Origin: Myxococcota bacterium | Lineage (GTDB): Bacteria > Myxococcota_A > UBA9160 > UBA4427 | Assembly (NCBI GenBank): GCA_041389495.1 | Contig: JAWKRT010000002.1 | Coordinates: forward strand, 372,001 to 436,000 | Direction: 5' to 3' | Length of the DNA stretch: 64,000 bases | Shown here: piece after piece, positions 41,089 through 49,104 of the stretch | How positions within the stretch are numbered: position 1 is the stretch's first letter | How the letters are laid out: every line of letters starts with the position of its first letter | Position numbers and translations under genes: made by a program | The notes under the pieces: generated by a model | What the model saw: the letters and a program-made list of their open reading frames with translations, nothing else | What the model was told of the DNA's origin: nothing | Database searches by the model: none

Positions 41089-42315
41089 TCAGTTGCGCCC
41101 GGAGCGCTCCGGACGCTCGGGGCGTTCGCTGCGCTCGGGTCGCTCGGCGCGCTCCGGCCGCTCGGCGCGCTCGCCGCGATCGCTGCGGTCGGCGCGGTCG
41201 CCGCGGCCCGAGCGCCCCGAACGGTCGCCGCGGCCGCTTCGGTCGCCGCGCTCGTTGGTCGCGCCGTCGCCGCGCTCGATGCGCACGCGGTCGGCGCGCA
41301 CGCGCCCGTCGCGGAGCTCGCCCTCGACGCGCACGCGCTCGCCTTCGCGCAGGCCCGCGGCAGGGCCGTCGGGTGCGAAGTCGACGGGCAGCCCGTGCAG
41401 GCGCAGCTCGCCGCGCTCGCGCGCGACGTAGCCTTCGAGCGAGACGCGTCGCGCGTCGCTCGCGACGGGGCTCGCGTCTCGGGCGTCCTCGACGTCGAAC
41501 GTTCGCGTCGCCTCGTTCCACCGGCCGCGCAGCTGCACGCGCTCGCCGAGCGCGCGCGCGCCGAGTGCGCCCGCCGCCCGCACGTCGCCGACGTAGACCG
41601 CGCGCTCGCCCGTGCCGATCGCGCGCCCGGTGACGACGTCGGGGGCCGCGCTCGGGCGCGGCTCGACGCGGCTCGCGACGACCACGCCGTCGGGGCGGCG
41701 CAGGCCGCTGACGGCGACGCGCGTGCCGGCATCGAGCGCCGCGGCGCGCACGGTGCTCGCGTCGATCGCGATCGACTGGCCCATCACGCGGAGTCGGCCG
41801 GTCGCCGCGTCGAAGCCCTCGATCGGGCCGGCCACGGCGGTCTCGACGGAGATCGCACGCGCGCGCAGGCCCGCGCCGTCGCCGATCGCGCGAATGCGCG
41901 CCACCTGACCGACCGCGAGCGCGTCGACCGACGCCTTGCGGCCGTCGACCTCGACGTCGACCGACGCGTCGTAGTCGACCTCGAGGCCGTTGATGCAGAC
42001 GCTGCCGAAGCCGGTGATGGTGCCGATGACGCCCGTGCCGCCCATCCCGGAGATGCCCGTGCCGCCCGTTCCCGCGAGCCCCGTGCCGCCGGCGCCCGAG
42101 ATGCCCGTGCCGCCGGCGCCGCTGTGGCCCGTGCCGCCCGTGCCGCTGCCCGAGCCGGGGTCGAAGCCGGTTCCGCCGGTGCCCGTGCCCGAGCCCGATT
42201 CGAAGCCCGTGCCGCCCGTTCCGGCGTCGAGCTCGCACGCGGCGCGCGCGGCGTGCGGTGCCGCGACGAGCGCCGACAGGGCGAGCGCGAACGCGAAGGC
42301 GCCCCGCCTACGCAT
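41089..42315 (-). CDS. DUF5666-type secreted protein with GGTG repeats and RGD tail
   Basis: 408 aa. A signal peptide (1-26) is followed at 31-98 by about nine GGTG units with small linkers, then GTITGFGSVCINGLEVDYD, the characteristic opening of DUF5666 proteins. DUF5666 modules of about 60 residues recur through the middle (VAVSGLRRPDGVVVASRVE; VQLRGRWNEATRTFDVEDA; VRVEGELRDGRVRADRVRIE), each an OB-like beta unit. Residues 348-408 are a charged tail of RGDRS, RGERAERPER units, nearly the same as in the secreted protein at 37450. Its ATG lies inside the end of the DUF6502 gene (8-base overlap). The role is unknown; the protein should be periplasmic or on the surface. Confidence 0.85.
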   Translation of the reverse strand: MRRRGAFAFALALSALVAAPHAARAACELDAGTGGTGFESGSGTGTGGTGFDPGSGSGTGGTGHSGAGGTGISGAGGTGLAGTGGTGISGMGGTGVIGTITGFGSVCINGLEVDYDASVDVEVDGRKASVDALAVGQVARIRAIGDGAGLRARAISVETAVAGPIEGFDAATGRLRVMGQSIAIDASTVRAAALDAGTRVAVSGLRRPDGVVVASRVEPRPSAAPDVVTGRAIGTGERAVYVGDVRAAGALGARALGERVQLRGRWNEATRTFDVEDARDASPVASDARRVSLEGYVARERGELRLHGLPVDFAPDGPAAGLREGERVRVEGELRDGRVRADRVRIERGDGATNERGDRSGRGDRSGRSGRGDRADRSDRGERAERPERAERPERSERPERPERSGRN

Positions 42316-43171
42316 CGCCGCCTCCGTCCCCGCTCGCGTCCTCGTCCTGCCCGGCGAAGAAGTACGCGCCGAACGTCATGCGCTCGCGCGCGTCGGCGGC
42401 TTCGCGGTCGCGCGTCTGGAGCTCGAGTGCGCGCTGGTTCACGCGGCGGAGCGCCGCGGCTCCTTCGTCGGCCGCGAGCTTGCGCAGCTCCTCGATCGAG
42501 CCCGGCGTGAGCGCGTCGTAGAACACCGAGCGGTCGATGAACGTCGGCTCCTCGCCGAGGATGTTGTGCGCGCCGGCGGCGACGTGGTCGCCGAGGTTGC
42601 GCCCGAAGAAGTGAATCTTCTCCTCGAGGCCGTGGGCGGGCACGAACGAATCCTCGCGCAGCCGCACGCGATCGCGCTCGTCGACCTCGGCGACGCCGAG
42701 GCGTAGCCACTCGTCGAGCACGGAGCGCACGGGGATGTCCTTGCTCACGGACGCGACGAGCTCGTCGAAGGTCGGCTCGTCGCGCGTCGGCACGCGCGGG
42801 AGCGGGCGCGGGCGCCCGCGTCCGTCGAGGAAGCGCGGGTCGCCGATCCAGCGCGACACGAGCAGCGCGCCGAGCGCCACGCCGCGGTCGCGCGTCCCCG
42901 TCGCGCCGGCTTCCTGACGCAGCCGCTTCACCTCCTTGCGGTGGATGCCGGTGAGCAGGCTGATGCGGCTGTCGGTGAGGCGTCGCTCCTCGAGCGCGAG
43001 GTCGCGCGCGGCGACGTCGACGTAGATCTCCTTCAGCACGTTCGTCAGGTAGGGGAGGGTGATCTGCTTCTCGAGCAGGAGGCGCACGAGCGGCCGCAGC
43101 ATGCGGCGCGCCGCGCGCACGAGCGCGGCGCTACCGGGGGCGACGAGCGGTGTGGTCGGCGGCTCGCTCAT
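42308..43171 (-). CDS. DUF6502-family putative DNA-binding protein
   Basis: 287 aa. The N-terminal 90 residues (MLRPLVRLLLEKQITLPYLTNVLKEIYVDVA and ERRLTDSRISLLTGIHRKEVKRLRQE) are the conserved part of the DUF6502 family and read as a helix-turn-helix (SRISLLTGIHRKEVKRL as recognition unit). The C-terminal half has HFFGRNLGDHVAAGAHNILGEEPTFIDRSVFYDALTPGSIEELRK, also typical. As I recall, DUF6502 genes often precede DUF5666 genes, as here with an 8-base overlap. It is probably a regulator. TGG-N9-CCA palindromes lie upstream of this gene and of the repeat-protein gene at 37450, and are the natural candidates for its sites. DNA binding is inferred. Confidence 0.85.
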   Translation of the reverse strand: MSEPPTTPLVAPGSAALVRAARRMLRPLVRLLLEKQITLPYLTNVLKEIYVDVAARDLALEERRLTDSRISLLTGIHRKEVKRLRQEAGATGTRDRGVALGALLVSRWIGDPRFLDGRGRPRPLPRVPTRDEPTFDELVASVSKDIPVRSVLDEWLRLGVAEVDERDRVRLREDSFVPAHGLEEKIHFFGRNLGDHVAAGAHNILGEEPTFIDRSVFYDALTPGSIEELRKLAADEGAAALRRVNQRALELQTRDREAADARERMTFGAYFFAGQDEDASGDGGGDA

Positions 43172-43234
43172 GGGCTCTCGCTGCGCGGGTCCGGCAACGC
43201 ACCGGCTCCCGACGGACCGTGTCGGCCGTAGAGG

Positions 43235-43249
43235 TGGGAAAAATTACCA
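43235..43249. promoter_or_regulatory. TGG-N9-CCA operator-like site C
   Basis: TGGGAAAAATTACCA, 64 bases upstream of the DUF6502 start. It shares TGGGAAA and CCA at the same spacing with sites A and B near 37.4 kb. Confidence 0.55.
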
Positions 43250-43270
43250 ATCGATGGGCCGCCCCGCACG

Positions 43271-43296
43271 TGGAAATGGATTCCATATGGAATCCA
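43271..43296. promoter_or_regulatory. Operator-like site D with perfect 20-bp palindrome
   Basis: TGGAAATGGATTCCA (43271-43285) fits TGG-N9-CCA, and overlapping it is the perfect palindrome TGGATTCCATATGGAATCCA (43277-43296). It lies about 105 bases upstream of the DUF6502 start, in a gap that is AT-rich for this genome. Confidence 0.65.
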
Positions 43297-43345
43297 ATAT
43301 CTTGCGGACGAAGCTGCCGCAGTGGCGCGGCCGCGTCGCGGGGAG

Positions 43346-44086
43346 CTAGCCGGGGGGCGGGTAGGTGGGCGTGATGGCGAGGCGGCGCACCGTCTCGCGC
43401 GACGCGAGGACGTTCACGACCTGCTCGGCGACCGCCTCGGGCTCCATCACGCGGCCGTACATGTATCCCTCGGCGACCCAGCGCTGGACGAGCGGGCCGA
43501 TCGTCGCCGGGTCGAGCCCGCGCCCGAACTCCGAGAGCGTGTCGCCGATCGCGATCGACGTGAACGCGACGTCGCGGTGCTCGCCCTGGAGTCCGCGCAC
43601 GAGCCCTTCGAGCCCGAGCTTCGCGACGATGTACGGCGTGTAGTGCGGGCGCGGCGGCGCGTCGTCGATCGAGATCGAGGAGAGGAAGACGGCGCGGCCA
43701 CGCGCGCGCTCGAGATGCGGCATCGCCGCGCGCGCGACGACGGCGGCGCCGACGAGGTTCGTGTCCAGTGCGCGTCGCCAGTCTTCAGCGGTCGTGTCCG
43801 CGAGCGGCTTGAAGATGCCCATGCCCGGCGCGTAGACGAGCGCATCGAGGCCGCCGAGCGCGTCGGCCGCGCGCGCGACGACGTCGATGCACGACGCCTC
43901 GTCGCAGACGTCGCAGACGAGCCCGACCGCGCCCGGGCCGGCCTGCGCGACGCCGTCGTCGAGCCGGTCGCGGCGGCGGCCCGCGAACGCGACGCGCGCG
44001 CCCTCGCTCGCAGCCGCGAGCGCGGAGGCGCGTCCGATGCCGGCGGAGGCGCCGACGACGAGAACCCGGCGATCGCGAAGCCTCAT
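43346..44086 (-). CDS. Short-chain dehydrogenase/reductase
   Basis: 246 aa. Glycine motif VGASAGIG, AFAGRRRDRLDD (NADP-type), VYAPGMG in place of the usual NNAG, active Ser in FLSSISID and catalytic YIVAK (HYTPYIVAKLGLEGL). The altered NNAG motif and the C-terminal MEPEAVAEQVVNVLASRETVRRLAITPTYPPPG set it apart from the other SDRs here and resemble SDRs found beside P450 genes. Its ATG overlaps the stop of the P450 gene by four bases (ATGA), so the two enzymes are probably made together and act in sequence. Confidence 0.88.
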   Translation of the reverse strand: MRLRDRRVLVVGASAGIGRASALAAASEGARVAFAGRRRDRLDDGVAQAGPGAVGLVCDVCDEASCIDVVARAADALGGLDALVYAPGMGIFKPLADTTAEDWRRALDTNLVGAAVVARAAMPHLERARGRAVFLSSISIDDAPPRPHYTPYIVAKLGLEGLVRGLQGEHRDVAFTSIAIGDTLSEFGRGLDPATIGPLVQRWVAEGYMYGRVMEPEAVAEQVVNVLASRETVRRLAITPTYPPPG

Positions 44087-45273
44087 GCGCGGCGCGTGCC
44101 CCCGTCGAAGCGGACGGGCATGCTCGCGAAGCCGCGCACGTTCGTCGAGTGGACGCGCTCGAGGCCGGCCGTGTCGATCTCGAGCCCGGGGAAGAACTCG
44201 AGCGTCGTCTCGAGGCCGATCGCGCCCTCGAGCCGCGCGAGCCGCGCGCCCAGGCAGAAGTGCACGCCCTTGCCGAACGCGAGGCTCTCGCTCGTGTCGC
44301 GCGAGAGATCGAAGCGGTCCGGGTCGGGGAAGACGTCGGGGTCGCGGTTCGCCGCGCCGACGAGCAGCAGCACGCGCTCGCCCTTCGGGATGACGCGGTC
44401 GCGCACCGCGACGTCGCGCGTCGTGACGCGCCCGAGGATCTGGCTCGAGTTGTCGAAGCGCAGGGTCTCCTCGACCCAGAGCGGAATGCGACGCGGGTCG
44501 GCCGCGACCTCGTCCTTCACGTGCGGGAAGCGCGACGCCCAGTAGACGGCGTTCGCGAGCAGCTTCGTCGTCGTCTCGTTGCCGGCGATGATCATCAGGA
44601 ACAGGAAGCTGATGACGTTGCGGTCGGTGAGCCGCTCGCCGTCGACCTCCGCCGCGAGCAGCGCCTCGACGAGCGTGTCGTGCGGGCGCGCGCGCCGCTC
44701 GTCGACGAGCTGCGCGAAGTACTGCAGGAGCTTCGCGGAGGCTTCGATCGCGCCCTTCGGGAGCCCCTTCTCGCCCTCTTCGCGGTGGAGGACGAGGTCG
44801 GCCCACGCGCGCAGCTCGTCGCGGTCCGACTCCGGCACGCCGAGCAGCTCGCTGATCACGTCCATCGGGAGCTTGCCCGCGAAGTCGTGGATGTAGTCGC
44901 ACGCGCCGCGCTCGGCCGCGCGCGCGGCGTGCACGCGGGCGATCTCGCGGATGCGCGGCGCGAGCAGCTCGACGCGCCTTCCCGTGAACGCGCGCGAGAC
45001 GAGCGCGCGGTACTTCGCGTGCTTCGGCGGGTCCATGCCGAGGATGAACATCGTCGCCTCGGGGTCGACCGCGACGCTCTGGTCGAGCGAGACACCGGAG
45101 CGGTTCGAGTACGCCTCGGTGTCCTTGAAGCCCGCGAGCACGTCGGCGTGCTTCGAGAGCGCCCAGAAGCCGAGGGTCTCGTCGTGGTAGACGGGCGCCT
45201 CGTCGCGCAGGCGCGCGTACGTCGGGTACGGGTCCTCGTGGAAGTCGTAGTCGTAGGGGTCGAAGCGGACCAC
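44083..45273 (-). CDS. Cytochrome P450
   Basis: 396 aa, soluble bacterial P450. The I-helix oxygen-binding motif is MIIAGNETTTKL, the K-helix ExxR is EETLRFD, and the heme-binding loop is FGKGVHFCLGARLARLE with the axial Cys. DPEATMFILGMDPPKHAKYRALVSRAFTGRRVE is the usual substrate-recognition/C-helix region. It needs a ferredoxin and a reductase, neither of which is close by. Sequence features (opening FDPYDYDFHEDPYPTYARLRDEAPVYHD) resemble actinobacterial-type CYPs that act on steroids, fatty acids or terpenes. Coupled to an SDR by a four-base overlap. Confidence 0.95.
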   Translation of the reverse strand: MVRFDPYDYDFHEDPYPTYARLRDEAPVYHDETLGFWALSKHADVLAGFKDTEAYSNRSGVSLDQSVAVDPEATMFILGMDPPKHAKYRALVSRAFTGRRVELLAPRIREIARVHAARAAERGACDYIHDFAGKLPMDVISELLGVPESDRDELRAWADLVLHREEGEKGLPKGAIEASAKLLQYFAQLVDERRARPHDTLVEALLAAEVDGERLTDRNVISFLFLMIIAGNETTTKLLANAVYWASRFPHVKDEVAADPRRIPLWVEETLRFDNSSQILGRVTTRDVAVRDRVIPKGERVLLLVGAANRDPDVFPDPDRFDLSRDTSESLAFGKGVHFCLGARLARLEGAIGLETTLEFFPGLEIDTAGLERVHSTNVRGFASMPVRFDGGTRRA

Positions 45274-45350
45274 GCGGTGTCTCCCCGTCGTGCGAGCGTG
45301 CGTGCGTGCGTGCGGTGCGGCGGCGCTGGACTCTACCGCGCCCGGGTGGT

Positions 45351-45356
45351 CATACT
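45351..45356 (+). promoter_or_regulatory. Putative -10 box (CATACT), near-leaderless gene
   Basis: CATACT ends nine bases before ATG 45366, and no ribosome-binding site is visible between them. Same arrangement as at 15966, 23457 and 54965. Confidence 0.35.
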
Positions 45357-45365
45357 GCGTTCCCG

Positions 45366-46181
45366 ATGACGTCTCCGTACGCTGCGCCGGTCGAGCTCGG
45401 AAGCCTGCTCTTCACGCTCGTCGAGCCCGCGCGCGACGCGGCCGTCGCCTATCACCGGTGGTACGAGCGCGACCACTTCTACTCGGGCTGCCTCGTCGGG
45501 CCCGGCATCCTCTCCGGTCGGCGCTTCGTCGCGACGCGCGACCTGAAGGCCCTGCGCCTGCCGCGTCCGCTTCCCGCGTCGAGCCCGCTCGGCGACGCCA
45601 TGCGCGGCTCCTACCTCGCGCTCTACGCGGTGATGGCGGGCGCGCACGCGACGTTCTTCGACTGGGCCGTCGAACGCGTGAACGACCTGCACGCGTGCGG
45701 TCGCATGTTCGCCGCGCGCGAGCACGTGCAGACGGAGGTGTGCGACTACCGCGGCGGCGTGTTCCGCGACGACGACGGCGTGCCGGCCGCCCTCGCGCTC
45801 GACCACGACTACCCGGGCCTCGCCGTGCTGTGCCTCGAGCGCGAGCCCGGCGTCGACGACGCGGCGCTCGCGCGCTGGCTCGACGACGAGCTGCTCGGCC
45901 CGCGCCTCGCGGGCTCGCCGATCGCGCAGTGCCAGCGCTTCACGCCGCGCCCGCTTCCGGCCGGCGCGCCTGGCGACACGCAGGCCGAGGGTCGCGACGC
46001 AGCGTCGCGGCAGAGCCTCGTGCTCGCGTTCCTCGAATCCGACCCGCGCGCGGCGTGGCGCGCGCACGTCGCGCCGCTCGTCGGCGCGATCGAGCGCGAA
46101 GGCGTCGCGCGCCTCGGGTGGGCCTCGCCGTTCGTGCCGACGCGCGCCGGGACCGATGCCTTCGCGGACGAGCTCTGGTAG
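45366..46181 (+). CDS. Uncharacterised protein, EthD/dimeric-barrel-like
   Basis: 271 aa. The opening LGSLLFTLVEPARDAAVAYHRWYERDHFYSGCLVGPGILSGRRFVATRDLKALRLP resembles a family of uncharacterised proteins with a WYERDHFY core that I recall from actinobacteria and marine bacteria. The pattern of a strand, a His/Trp/Tyr helix and a second strand fits a dimeric alpha/beta barrel (EthD/YciI-like), probably duplicated, since VPAALALDHDYPGLAVLCLEREPG starts a second unit. No catalytic set is obvious. It is divergent from the P450-SDR pair with a 92-base gap and may serve the same pathway. Confidence 0.75.
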   Translation: MTSPYAAPVELGSLLFTLVEPARDAAVAYHRWYERDHFYSGCLVGPGILSGRRFVATRDLKALRLPRPLPASSPLGDAMRGSYLALYAVMAGAHATFFDWAVERVNDLHACGRMFAAREHVQTEVCDYRGGVFRDDDGVPAALALDHDYPGLAVLCLEREPGVDDAALARWLDDELLGPRLAGSPIAQCQRFTPRPLPAGAPGDTQAEGRDAASRQSLVLAFLESDPRAAWRAHVAPLVGAIEREGVARLGWASPFVPTRAGTDAFADELW

Positions 46182-46199
46182 GCGGCCGCGGCGGACGGC

Positions 46200-46658
46200 T
46201 CAGCGCGTCGGCTCGAGCACCACCACGGGGATGGTCCGCCGCGCCGCGAGCCCCTCGTAGCGGCGGTAGTCCGGCTGGATCGCGACGAGCTCGCTCCACA
46301 GCCGCGCCCGCTCGTCGCCCGCGGCCTCGCGCGCGCGCACGCGCAGCCGCCGCCCTCGCACGTCGACGTGCGCGACCGGGTCGCTGCGGAGGTTGTGCAC
46401 CCAGGCCGGGTCGCGCGGCGCGCCGAGGAAGGATCCGATCACGACGAAGGCGTCGCGCGCGTCGCGCGGCGCGAAGTAGGTGAGGCAGGTCGCGCGCGGC
46501 GCGCCGCTTCGGCGTCCGCGCGTCTCGAGCACGAGCACGTCCATGCCGGCGAGGTGGCCGAGCAGGCGACCGCGGCTCCAGCGGTACACGACCGGATGGA
46601 TCTTCCAGAAGACGCGGACGAGCGCGCTCGGGCGGGTCGGCGACACGCGCCGGAGCAT
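46200..46658 (-). CDS. Ddn-like deazaflavin (F420)-dependent nitroreductase family
   Basis: 152 aa. The fold is given by DVLVLETRGRRSGAPRATCLTYF, FVVIGSFLGAPRDPAWVHNLRSDPVAHVDVRGRRLRVRARE and WSELVAIQPDYRRYEGLAARRTIPVVVLEP, the standard layout of F420-dependent nitroreductase/quinone reductases (Ddn/FGD-related split barrel). They reduce quinones or other acceptors with F420H2. The gene follows the receiver-EAL gene by 21 bases on the same strand and may be carried on the H-NOX operon transcript. F420 synthesis genes are not in the window. Confidence 0.88.
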   Translation of the reverse strand: MLRRVSPTRPSALVRVFWKIHPVVYRWSRGRLLGHLAGMDVLVLETRGRRSGAPRATCLTYFAPRDARDAFVVIGSFLGAPRDPAWVHNLRSDPVAHVDVRGRRLRVRAREAAGDERARLWSELVAIQPDYRRYEGLAARRTIPVVVLEPTR

Positions 46659-46679
46659 GCGGCAGACGCGACGGCGCGA

Positions 46680-47858
46680 CTAGTCGTCCTCGCCCTCGAA
46701 GCCCGCGGGCGCGATGAAGGGCTTCGCGGGCTTCGCGAGGTAGTAGCCCTGGAGCAGGTCGCAGCCGAGCGCGACGACGGCGTCGAGCTCGGCCTTCGTC
46801 TCGATGCCCTCGGCGACGGTGCGCATCCCGAGCTCGCGGCAGAGCGCCGTCATCGATCGCACGAGCTTCGCCTTGGTCTCGACGGAGTCGATGTCGCGGA
46901 TCAGCTCCATGTCGAACTTGACGACGTCCGGGCGCAGCGTCGTGAACGAGGTGAGCCCCGAGTAGCCGGCGCCGAGGTCGTCGATCGCGATGCGGTAGCC
47001 GCGGCCGCGGAGCGCGGCGAGCTTCTCGTCGATGTCGGTGATCGTGTCGAGCGACGCGCGCTCCGTGATCTCGAGCAGGATGCGCGCGGAGTGGCGGTGG
47101 AGGGGGTGGTCGTCGTCGAAGAGCGACGGCTGGTTGAGCGAGTCGGGGTGCAGGTTCACGAGGAGGTCGACGCCCTCCGGCGCCGACGCGAGGTCGCGGC
47201 CGATGCGCTCGGAGATCGCGGCCTCGAGGTCGGGCAGGCGGTCGAGCCCGGTCGCGAGGTCGATCATCTGGTCGGGCCCGCCGCTCGCCGGGTCGCCCGG
47301 GCGGACGAGCGCCTCGTAGGCGACGAGCCGCCGGTCGCGCGCGGCATAGACGGGTTGATAGGCCATCCACAGTCCGCCGAGGACGTCGTCGAGGCGCGCG
47401 TGGAGCTGGGCGCGCTCGGACGTCGCCGCGCGCGCGTCCCCGCTCGCCGCGTGCTCGCGCTGCTCGCGGTAGACGAGTGCCTCGCGCAGGCACGCGAGCA
47501 GCTCGTCGCGGCCGATCGGCTTGTTGAGGAAGCGGAACACGGCGGCGTCGTTGATCGCCTTGACGGTCGCCTCGACGCTCGCCTGGCCGGTGAGGATGAT
47601 GCGCGTGACGTCGGGATGCTCGCGGCGGACGAGCGTCAGGAAATCCGACCCGCACATCTCGGGCATGCGCTCGTCCGAGACCACGACGTCCACCGGCTCT
47701 GCGGCGAGGATCGCGAGCGCCTCGTCGGCCGAGTTGGCCGTGCGCACCTGGAACGACTGCTTGCGCATGAGGAGCGACAGGTTCTTCGTGACGTCGGGCT
47801 CGTCGTCGACGAACAGGACGAGGCGGCGCAGCGCGCCCGGGCTCTCAGGCCGATGCAT
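46680..47858 (-). CDS. Response regulator with EAL (cyclic-di-GMP phosphodiesterase) domain
   Basis: 392 aa. Residues 10-130 are a receiver (acidic pair in VDDEPD, phosphoacceptor in VVSDERMPEM, Lys in FLNKPI). Residues 155-392 are an EAL domain with the signature YEALVRP, NLHP, ILLEITER, DDLGAGYSG, KFDMELI, EGIE and QGYYLAKP; the key Glu, Asn, Asp-Asp, Lys and Glu residues that bind metal and substrate are present, so it should be an active phosphodiesterase. It is fourth in the H-NOX operon, overlapping the receiver-HDOD gene by 14 bases. It corresponds in build to HnoB of Shewanella-type networks. Confidence 0.93.
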   Translation of the reverse strand: MHRPESPGALRRLVLFVDDEPDVTKNLSLLMRKQSFQVRTANSADEALAILAAEPVDVVVSDERMPEMCGSDFLTLVRREHPDVTRIILTGQASVEATVKAINDAAVFRFLNKPIGRDELLACLREALVYREQREHAASGDARAATSERAQLHARLDDVLGGLWMAYQPVYAARDRRLVAYEALVRPGDPASGGPDQMIDLATGLDRLPDLEAAISERIGRDLASAPEGVDLLVNLHPDSLNQPSLFDDDHPLHRHSARILLEITERASLDTITDIDEKLAALRGRGYRIAIDDLGAGYSGLTSFTTLRPDVVKFDMELIRDIDSVETKAKLVRSMTALCRELGMRTVAEGIETKAELDAVVALGCDLLQGYYLAKPAKPFIAPAGFEGEDD

Positions 47859-49104
47859 GCGTCGACTCCTTCGCGGCGGCTCGCGGCCCGCCGACGGGCG
47901 CCGCCTCCTCGCGCGCGATGGCGCGCAGCGGCTCGAGGTCGCCGAGCCCGTCGATGCCGGGCTCGTCCGTTCGCAGCGGCGCGTGCGCGAAGTCGAGCTC
48001 GCCGACGCCGAGCGCCTCGTCGGCGAGCGCGTCGGCGGCGCGCACCACCGCGCCGAGCGGCGTGCGCGCGGGCAGCTCGAGCGCGCCGTCCGAATCGTGC
48101 TGCAGCACCGCGTCGACGATCGAGAGCGGGAGCCCCCAGCGCGCGATCAGGTGCGCGCCGAGCTCCGCGTGCGTCGCGCCGAACATCGCGCGCTCGATCT
48201 CGGAGCGCGGCACGGCGTCGGCGTGCGCCTTCTCGACGGCCTTGTGGAAGAGCCGGTCGAGCCGCGATGCGAGCAGCAGCTCGCCGATGTCGTGCAGCAT
48301 CCCCGCCGTGAAGCACTCCGAGGCCTTGACGCCCACGTGCTCGCCGATGCGCCGCGCGATGCGGGCGACGAGCACCGAGTGCACGCGCCGCTCCTCGGCG
48401 GCCGCCGCGCTCTGCGGGCCGGACTCGAGCTGCTCGAAGACGCCGCACGTGAGGACGAGCTGCGACACCGTCTGGAAGCCCAGCAGCGCGACGGCTTCGT
48501 GCACCGTCGAGATCGCGCGCGGCGTCGAGAAGAAGGCCGAGCTCGTGAGCTGGAGGATCTTGGCCGACATCGCCGGGTCCTCCTCCAGCACCGCGGCGAC
48601 CGACTGCGCCGACGGGTCGGGGTCGTCGAGCGCGCGCATCAACGCCGCGTACTGCGTCGGCGGGGACGGCAGCGACGACACGCCGCCGATCAGCTTCGAG
48701 AGCGCCTTCGAGCGCAGGCACCGCGTCGACGCGATCGCGCGCTCGAGCGCGTCGACGAGCTCGTGGTGCGGGCAGGGCTTCGAGAGCCACAGGTGCGCGC
48801 TCGAGATCGAGCGCAGGGCGTGTCGCTCGTCGGCCTGGCCGCTCAGCACGAGGCGCACGGCTCCGGGATGGTCGCGCTTCACGCGCGACAGCAGCTCCGC
48901 GCCGTCCATCTCGGGCATCCGCATGTCGGTGACGACGACGTCGAAGGGCGCCGCGGCGAGCCGCTCGAGCGCGGCCGGGCCGCCCTGTGCGAAGTCGATG
49001 TCCCAGCGCCGGCGCTCGCGGCGCAGCGACTGCCGGAGCGCGCCGAGCACGTCGGGCTCGTCGTCGACGAAGAGCAGGCGCGGCTTGTCGACGTCGGGCG
49101 TCAC
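47845..49104 (-). CDS. Response regulator with HDOD domain
   Basis: 419 aa from GTG 49104, overlapping the kinase stop as GTGA. A receiver occupies 8-125 (FVDDEPD, VVTDMRMPEM with the phosphoacceptor, WLSKPC). Residues 145-345 are an HDOD domain: SLPSPPTQYAALMRALDDPDPS, VLEEDPAMSAKILQLTSSAFFS, VHEAVALLGFQTVSQLVL and FTAGMLHDIGELLLASRLD. HDOD domains are HD-related but lack nucleotide-cleaving metal sites in most cases and act through protein contacts. In known H-NOX networks the third output is a degenerate HD-GYP (HnoD) that inhibits the phosphodiesterase; this protein may fill that place. That equivalence is inference. Confidence 0.92.
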   Translation of the reverse strand: MTPDVDKPRLLFVDDEPDVLGALRQSLRRERRRWDIDFAQGGPAALERLAAAPFDVVVTDMRMPEMDGAELLSRVKRDHPGAVRLVLSGQADERHALRSISSAHLWLSKPCPHHELVDALERAIASTRCLRSKALSKLIGGVSSLPSPPTQYAALMRALDDPDPSAQSVAAVLEEDPAMSAKILQLTSSAFFSTPRAISTVHEAVALLGFQTVSQLVLTCGVFEQLESGPQSAAAAEERRVHSVLVARIARRIGEHVGVKASECFTAGMLHDIGELLLASRLDRLFHKAVEKAHADAVPRSEIERAMFGATHAELGAHLIARWGLPLSIVDAVLQHDSDGALELPARTPLGAVVRAADALADEALGVGELDFAHAPLRTDEPGIDGLGDLEPLRAIAREEAAPVGGPRAAAKESTHASA

